Below, one piece after another: positions 59,886 through 64,000 of a stretch of 64,000 bases of DNA. Each line of letters begins with the position of its first letter. Within the stretch, counting starts at the first letter, position 1. The DNA lies in contig JAXCGZ010019149.1 in assembly GCA_037179515.1 (NCBI GenBank), positions 1 to 64,000 of the forward strand. The letters run 5' to 3'. The position numbers and the translations under genes were made by a program. The notes beneath the pieces were generated by a model. That model was not told where the DNA came from, did not search any database, and worked only from the letters and a program-made list of their open reading frames with translations. The DNA is from Halocaridina rubra (Eukaryota; Arthropoda; Malacostraca; Decapoda; Atyidae).

Positions 59886-62239
59886 CAGTGGTGACCCCAA
59901 CCCACGAACTTAATCCGTTCCAAAAAAGTGTACTTGGGTTGGAGAGTTCATGGGTTGGATTTGCTTTTCCCATTGAAAAGCATGTAAATCCAATTAATCC
60001 GTTCCAGGTCACCACAAATATTCATCTCAAAATTTTTTAAGTCATGAAGACCAATATATATAATACAGGTTATTAGAAATATACTCTGTAAAAGGAAAAT
60101 AACATACATATTTAAGGAAAATAAAGTTAATGATAGAAATACAGTACTGTATTTACCCTTGTGGATGATTGTTGCTGGCATACATGGATGGTGATGGAGG
60201 AGGAGGAGGGGGATTTATTTTTCGGAAGGATAGTCCCCTTCCATAAAAACGTTAGGGAACTCTTCTGATACAGGCTGTATTTCTGGTGTTTTCTTTCTCT
60301 TTTCTCTTTTGGAAGCTGCTTCCCTGCCTACTGGGACAAGGAAACGATCCAGAGAAATTTGTCTCATTCTTCTTTGGTAAACTTCTCTAAAAATATTCAT
60401 CGCATTGTCATTTTCCATATTCAGTACTCTGTTGCCCACAATTTTATCTGGGTGATGATTCTCAATAAAGGGCTGCACATCATTCCACTTACTAAAAATT
60501 TCTTTCAATTCTTCAGTGGACACCTTTACCCCTTCCTCCGGTGACTGCTCCTCTTGGAGAATTTTCACCTGTTCACGTTGCAACTCAATTAATTCATCCG
60601 TGGTAAGTTCTTCTTTGTGGTTCTCCACTAGCTCCTCCATATCCTCCTCATTGACCTCCAAGCCCAAACTTTTGCCCGTGGCCACAATTACATTCAGTTT
60701 TTATAGCTAACTCCTGCTTGAAGTCTCTATCAGTAACACAAGCTGGCCAAAGTTTCCTCCAGGCGGTGTTCAGTGCAGTGGAGGATATTAAAGTGGTCTT
60801 TCCAGAAATCACAAAGGGTCAAATCCATGTCATTGGTGACCTGGAAACACCTTTCAAAAAGACCCTTCGAATACAACTTTTTAAAATTAGAAATTATCTG
60901 CTGGTCCATGGGCTGGAGGATAGGAGTGGTGTTGGGAGGCAGAAGTTTAACTTTAATGAAGTTGTAATGTATAGCGATATCATCTTCCACACCTGGAGGA
61001 CGGGCAGGAGCATTATCCATTATGAGGAGACACTTAAGAAGCAAATTATTTTCCTCAGGCTATTTCTTCACCGCTGACGCAAACACTTCAGTCAACCACT
61101 CTAGGAATAAAATCCGCGTGACTCAAGCCTTTGGATTTAACCTCCACATTTCAGGGAGGCTAGCCTTCAATATATTATTGCGTTTAAAAACAGGTGGATT
61201 TTCAGAGTGGTAAACTAAAAGTCTTGATCTTACAGTTCCCACTAGCATTTGCTCACAATAAAAGGGTAAGCCTGTCTTTCATTTGTATGTGGCCAGGCAG
61301 TGATTTCTCCTCTTCGGTTATATAGGTTCTTTTGGGCATTTTCTTCAAAAAGAGTCCCGTTTCATCCCAATTAAACACTTGTTGCGGGATATAACCTTCA
61401 CTCTCGATATATTTAGCGAATTCCTTTACGTAGGAATCCGCTGCTTTTTGGTCGGAACTAGCCGCCTCTCCATGTCTAATGACGCTATGAATCCCAGTTC
61501 GGCGATGAAAGTGTTCACACCAGCTTCTACTGGCTTTATATTCCTCCAGTTTACACCACTAGAAGTCGGAGAGTTTGCTACTATATCATGGTGGGTTTGC
61601 AAAGCCTTAGCGCATATTATGGCCTCGCTAATACTATCGCCAACCAAGTGTTTTTCATTTATCCACAACAGTAATTATTTTTCTACCTCTTTTATCACCT
61701 GTGACCTTTTGTTTGTTGAAATATTGACTCCCTTAGCCACGTCAGCTGCTTTTAAGATCTCTATATTCTTTAAAATAGTACAGATGGTGGATTACGGCAT
61801 GTTATATTGCGTGGCTAGATCGGACACATACACCCCATTTTCATGTTTTGCAATTATTTCATTTTTTGTTTCCACTGTTATGTGTCTGGGGTGTTTGACG
61901 CCAAGTTCACTTGGACTTAACTTTCTTAGGAGCCATAATAAGGGCTATATTAAAAGAAAAAACTATGGAAAATAAGCAAGAACTGTGATAAAATTATGAA
62001 CGAACCACACAGTGCGGGCACCAGTGCAGAACTGAAAGATAATGAGAGCAGCCTAGTTAAACTGAAAGTGGCCGAGTGGAATCCATGTGGCGGCCGAGAG
62101 CAGCCGAATGGGACACGAGGTGGTTTGGCCAACTTAATTTTGTTTGTGGGTTGGAATTTATTCGTGGATTGGGGTAAAATTTTGTTTGCGGGTTGGTTTG
62201 TTCGTAGGTACAGGCTTTCGTGGGTTGGGGCCACCACTG
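59886..62239 (-). mobile_element. Tigger/pogo transposon Tigger-1, nested in Tigger-2
   Basis: Terminal repeats CAGTGGTGACCCCAACCCAC (59886) and, reversed, CAGTGGTGGCCCCAACCCAC (ending 62239) are flanked by TA at 59884-59885 and 62240-62241. The length is 2354 bp. Removing it joins KRMPDRK to the following part of the Tigger-2 frame. Another copy of this family, lacking its 5' part, lies at 12766-13641. Confidence 0.93.
60215..61936 (-). pseudogene. Tigger-1 transposase (DDE, frames interrupted)
   Basis: The order is complete: a CENP-B-like helix-turn-helix (HITVETKNEIIAKHENGVYV) near 61880; LLLWINEKHLVGDSISEAII at 61675; VFNWDETGLFLKKMPKRTYI (first Asp) at 61375; IMDNAPARPPG (second Asp) at 61020; LLPPNTTPILQPMDQQIISN (third Asp) at 60940-60880. 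The last 156-codon frame at 60685-60215 ends IFREVYQRRMRQISLDRFLV. All three catalytic Asp are present but stops and shifts (near 61780, 61430, 61230, 60725) break the frame. Confidence 0.9.
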
Positions 62240-62522
62240 TATACTTCCTGTCTGGCATTCGTTTCCAGTATAAAGCAGTTTCGTCCATATTAATAATCAG
62301 CTTAGCCATATATCCCCCTTCGTCTAATGATGGCCTTCAGTTCGCTAGGAAATCGCTTTGCCGCCTCCAAATCAGCTGATGCGCTCTTGCCTTGTGTTTT
62401 TCGGTTGTGACAACCTAACTTACGCTGAAAGTTTTCAAACCAGCCAGAGCTAGCTGCAAAGGGTTTCACCTCTCCTTCTACCTGCAATTTCAAATGTCCA
62501 TGAATTTCACTAGCTTTTTCCT

Positions 62523-62722
62523 TCCTAGTACAGTGGTAACACGCTGGCTTCGCATTCATGAGGTCGAAAGATCGGTTCCCGTCCAAGACCGAGAGTTTAA
62601 GCTGTTTACTGGCAGGAACTGCTGTGGGTGGACACCACAGTGGGGGGTTGGGGCTTACCCTGGCTGACGAATACCCATTGTAAAATGGAAATAAAGTATT
62701 ATTATTATTATTATTATTATTC
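62523..62722 (+). mobile_element. tRNA-derived SINE S2 with (ATT)n tail, in Tigger-2
   Basis: A tRNA-like head (CAGTGGTAACACGCTGGCTT ... GATCGGTTCCCGTCC) is followed by a body containing GGTGGACACCACAGTGGGGG and a tail AAATAAAG(TATT...)(ATT)n at 62695-62722. It interrupts the Tigger-2 transposase between the helix-turn-helix region and the SSGWFENF segment. The exact left end and target duplication are not clear. Confidence 0.7.
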
Positions 62723-63352
62723 ACAACACTGTACCTCATGTTTGTTTTTTGTTTGTTTTTTGTGGTTATCCACGTACATAACATCTTTTCTATTCTTTCC
62801 ATAATATCCAATCTAGCATATGAAGACTTTGCGGAACTTAAACGAACACCAGTTTTTGGACTTTTCTTTATTTTTTTCCGCATTTTCACGGATGGTACGC
62901 AGCATTCTTTCACTGAGTTGCATGGAGTATTTTATAACTGCTGTACTCTCACCATGCTCATAACGGGCCAACACTTGCAATTTTAACTCAAGGTTTATAG
63001 ACTCACTTTTTGGAGCAGGAGCACAGCCACAGTCTTTTCCTTGGTGTTTACTGGCCATGATAGATGAATAACAGTACAAAAAAAAGCACAGGAGAAACAA
63101 AGTTTACCACAACAACGGTTAGAACAAGTGATATATCTACACGGTATGCTGGGTGAAGTGAGACTGAAGCATATGGCCGCGTGGTGGGGAAATTGGATAC
63201 GAGGCGGGCGCTCAGTCTATAAACTGTACCACAATTTTTTTTGCTTTTTCTCTCTCGTTCTTCGGGTACTTCAAATTAATATTTTATTATTTCGTATAGA
63301 CATTATTCCAAATCCGCATAATCTAAATGTGCGTAAAATGAGAGGTGACTGT

Positions 63353-63425
63353 AGTAGGTTGGCCCATGGCACCAACTGCCCGTTGCAATACCACAGCTGA
63401 AGGGTCTTGTGGACTTAAATAAAAC
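63353..63425 (+). mobile_element. Solo 3' end of the LINE B5 subfamily
   Basis: GGTTGGCCCATGGCACCAAC ... GGGTCTTGTGGACTTAAA matches the 3' UTR of LINE B5 (56884-56961 reversed). It directly follows the TA at the right end of Tigger-2. Confidence 0.7.
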
Positions 63426-63430
63426 TATCC

Positions 63431-64000
63431 ATGTTGCCTCACTGACATAGTTTGCAAAGTTATGGAGAAACTACTAAGGAAACATATCTCTCTTCACTTG
63501 GAATCCTTCAACTTTTTGTCAGTGAGGCAACATGGCTTCAGAGAAGGTAGATCAACAGTAACAAACTTATTAGAATTTTATGATGAGGTAAGCCAAATCT
63601 TACAGGAAAGAGAGGGCTGGGCAGATTGCATATTCCTATACTTCCAGAAAGCGTTTGACACTGTTCCACATGGGAGACTTATTAGGAAGCTGCAGTCAAT
63701 GGCTAGAATAGGTGGAAATGTTTTGGAATGGATAAAAACTTACTTAGAAGGAAGGGAACAGAGGGTTAGAGAAGAGTTAGTAGTGGAGTTCCACAGGGTT
63801 CAGTTTTAGGGCCACTTTTGTTCCTTGTATATGTAAATGACCTACCAGAGTCTGTAAATTCATTCATGAATATGTTTGCAGATGATGCAAAGATTGTGAA
63901 GAAAGTAAAAAACGAGAACAATGGTAGAGAACTTCAGGAGGATCTAAATAATCTGCATGAGTGGTCAGAAAAGTGGCTAATGAAATTCAGTACTTCAAAA
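63431..64000 (+). mobile_element. LINE B6, 5'-truncated, runs off the window
   Basis: Starts with a 17-bp inverted piece (CATGTTGCCTCACTGAC, the reverse of 63519-63535) joined to ATAGTTTGCAAAGTTATGGA. It then follows B1 from the YRPVSL region to past the FADD motif. The first catalytic motif reads FLYFQKAFDT, with Tyr (codon 63639-63641) for Asp. A ~25-bp deletion near 63770 shifts the frame. Confidence 0.88.
63462..63809 (+). pseudogene. LINE B6 reverse transcriptase, partial and inactive
   Basis: A 115-codon frame from MEKLLRKHISLHLESFNFLS to LEGREQRVRE, where a deletion throws it out of frame. Beyond that the correct frame continues (SSGVPQGSVLGPLLF, FADDAKIVKKV) to the window end. Loss of the motif A Asp alone should abolish polymerase activity. 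Confidence 0.85.

Larger units (their letters stand above)
58233..63351 (-). mobile_element. Tigger/pogo transposon Tigger-2, decayed, with nested inserts
   Basis: Terminal inverted repeats CAGTCTCTTCTTGTTTTGCA (58233) and, reversed, CAGTCACCTCTCATTTTACG (ending 63351) are flanked by TA on both sides. The minus-strand transposase starts MASKHQGKDCGCAPAPKSES at 63058 and continues with the CENP-B-type helix-turn-helix (LELKLQVLARYEHGESTAVI). Then come FAASSGWFENFQRKLG at about 62455, INMDETALYWKRMPDRKY (first catalytic Asp) at 62300-62243, and, beyond the nested Tigger-1, KDRFTLLLGANSEGDLKLKP at about 59850-59790 and a C-terminal frame at 59210-58683. Many stops. Without inserts it is about 2.5 kb, normal for Tigger. 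Confidence 0.88.

Overview
The window looks like AT-rich nuclear DNA of an arthropod, most likely a decapod crustacean (inference). The evidence is one intron-split conserved host gene, several families of non-LTR retrotransposons, Tigger/pogo DNA transposons, tRNA-derived SINEs, and very long (TA)n arrays of up to about 440 bp. No rRNA gene, functional tRNA gene, operon or CRISPR array was found.

Left half (about 5.2-29.4 kb, minus strand). This is a nearly complete gene for SMG9, a subunit of the SMG1-SMG8-SMG9 kinase complex of nonsense-mediated mRNA decay. I assembled nine coding exons by hand: 29310-29248, 22641-22232, 22066-21984, 19672-19474, 18714-18535, 17037-16746, 14274-14124, 6037-5938 and 5783-5705. 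All have GT/AG borders and matching phases and give 518 codons, close to the roughly 520 aa of human SMG9. Its introns are loaded with repeats: an RTE-like LINE, an I/jockey-like LINE fragment, Tigger pieces, SINEs, a ~273-bp satellite whose unit carries a tRNA-like Pol III head, a ~180-bp satellite, smaller tandem repeats and (TA)n tracts. Upstream of the gene (1-5.2 kb on the plus strand) only a decayed RTE-like LINE fragment is recognisable.

Middle (30.2-47.2 kb). This is a stack of retrotransposons. A minus-strand LINE (family C) is split by an RTE-like LINE (A2). A2 is split by a minus-strand CR1/L2-like LINE (B-outer), and B-outer is split by a nearly complete plus-strand copy of the same family (B1) with a 940-codon endonuclease plus reverse transcriptase frame. 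A second long copy, B3 (41.3-43.95 kb), follows, then a decayed RTE-like element (D) that carries a short solo B tail. B elements end in a conserved hairpin plus two copies of a 14-bp repeat. Their ORF1/ORF2 overlap contains an in-frame A AAT TTT heptamer, a candidate -1 frameshift site.

Right part (47-64 kb). Microsatellites, a polyA-tailed retroposon in two copies, a 93-bp tandem repeat, further LINE fragments and a LINE interrupted by a SINE with an 8-bp target duplication. A small unexplained promoter-like cluster lies near 53.85 kb. A decayed Tigger transposon (58.2-63.35 kb) contains a second, better preserved Tigger (59.9-62.24 kb) and a SINE. The window ends inside another B copy.

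Only SMG9 is clearly a host gene. Everything else that looks protein-coding is mobile-element sequence, mostly broken.
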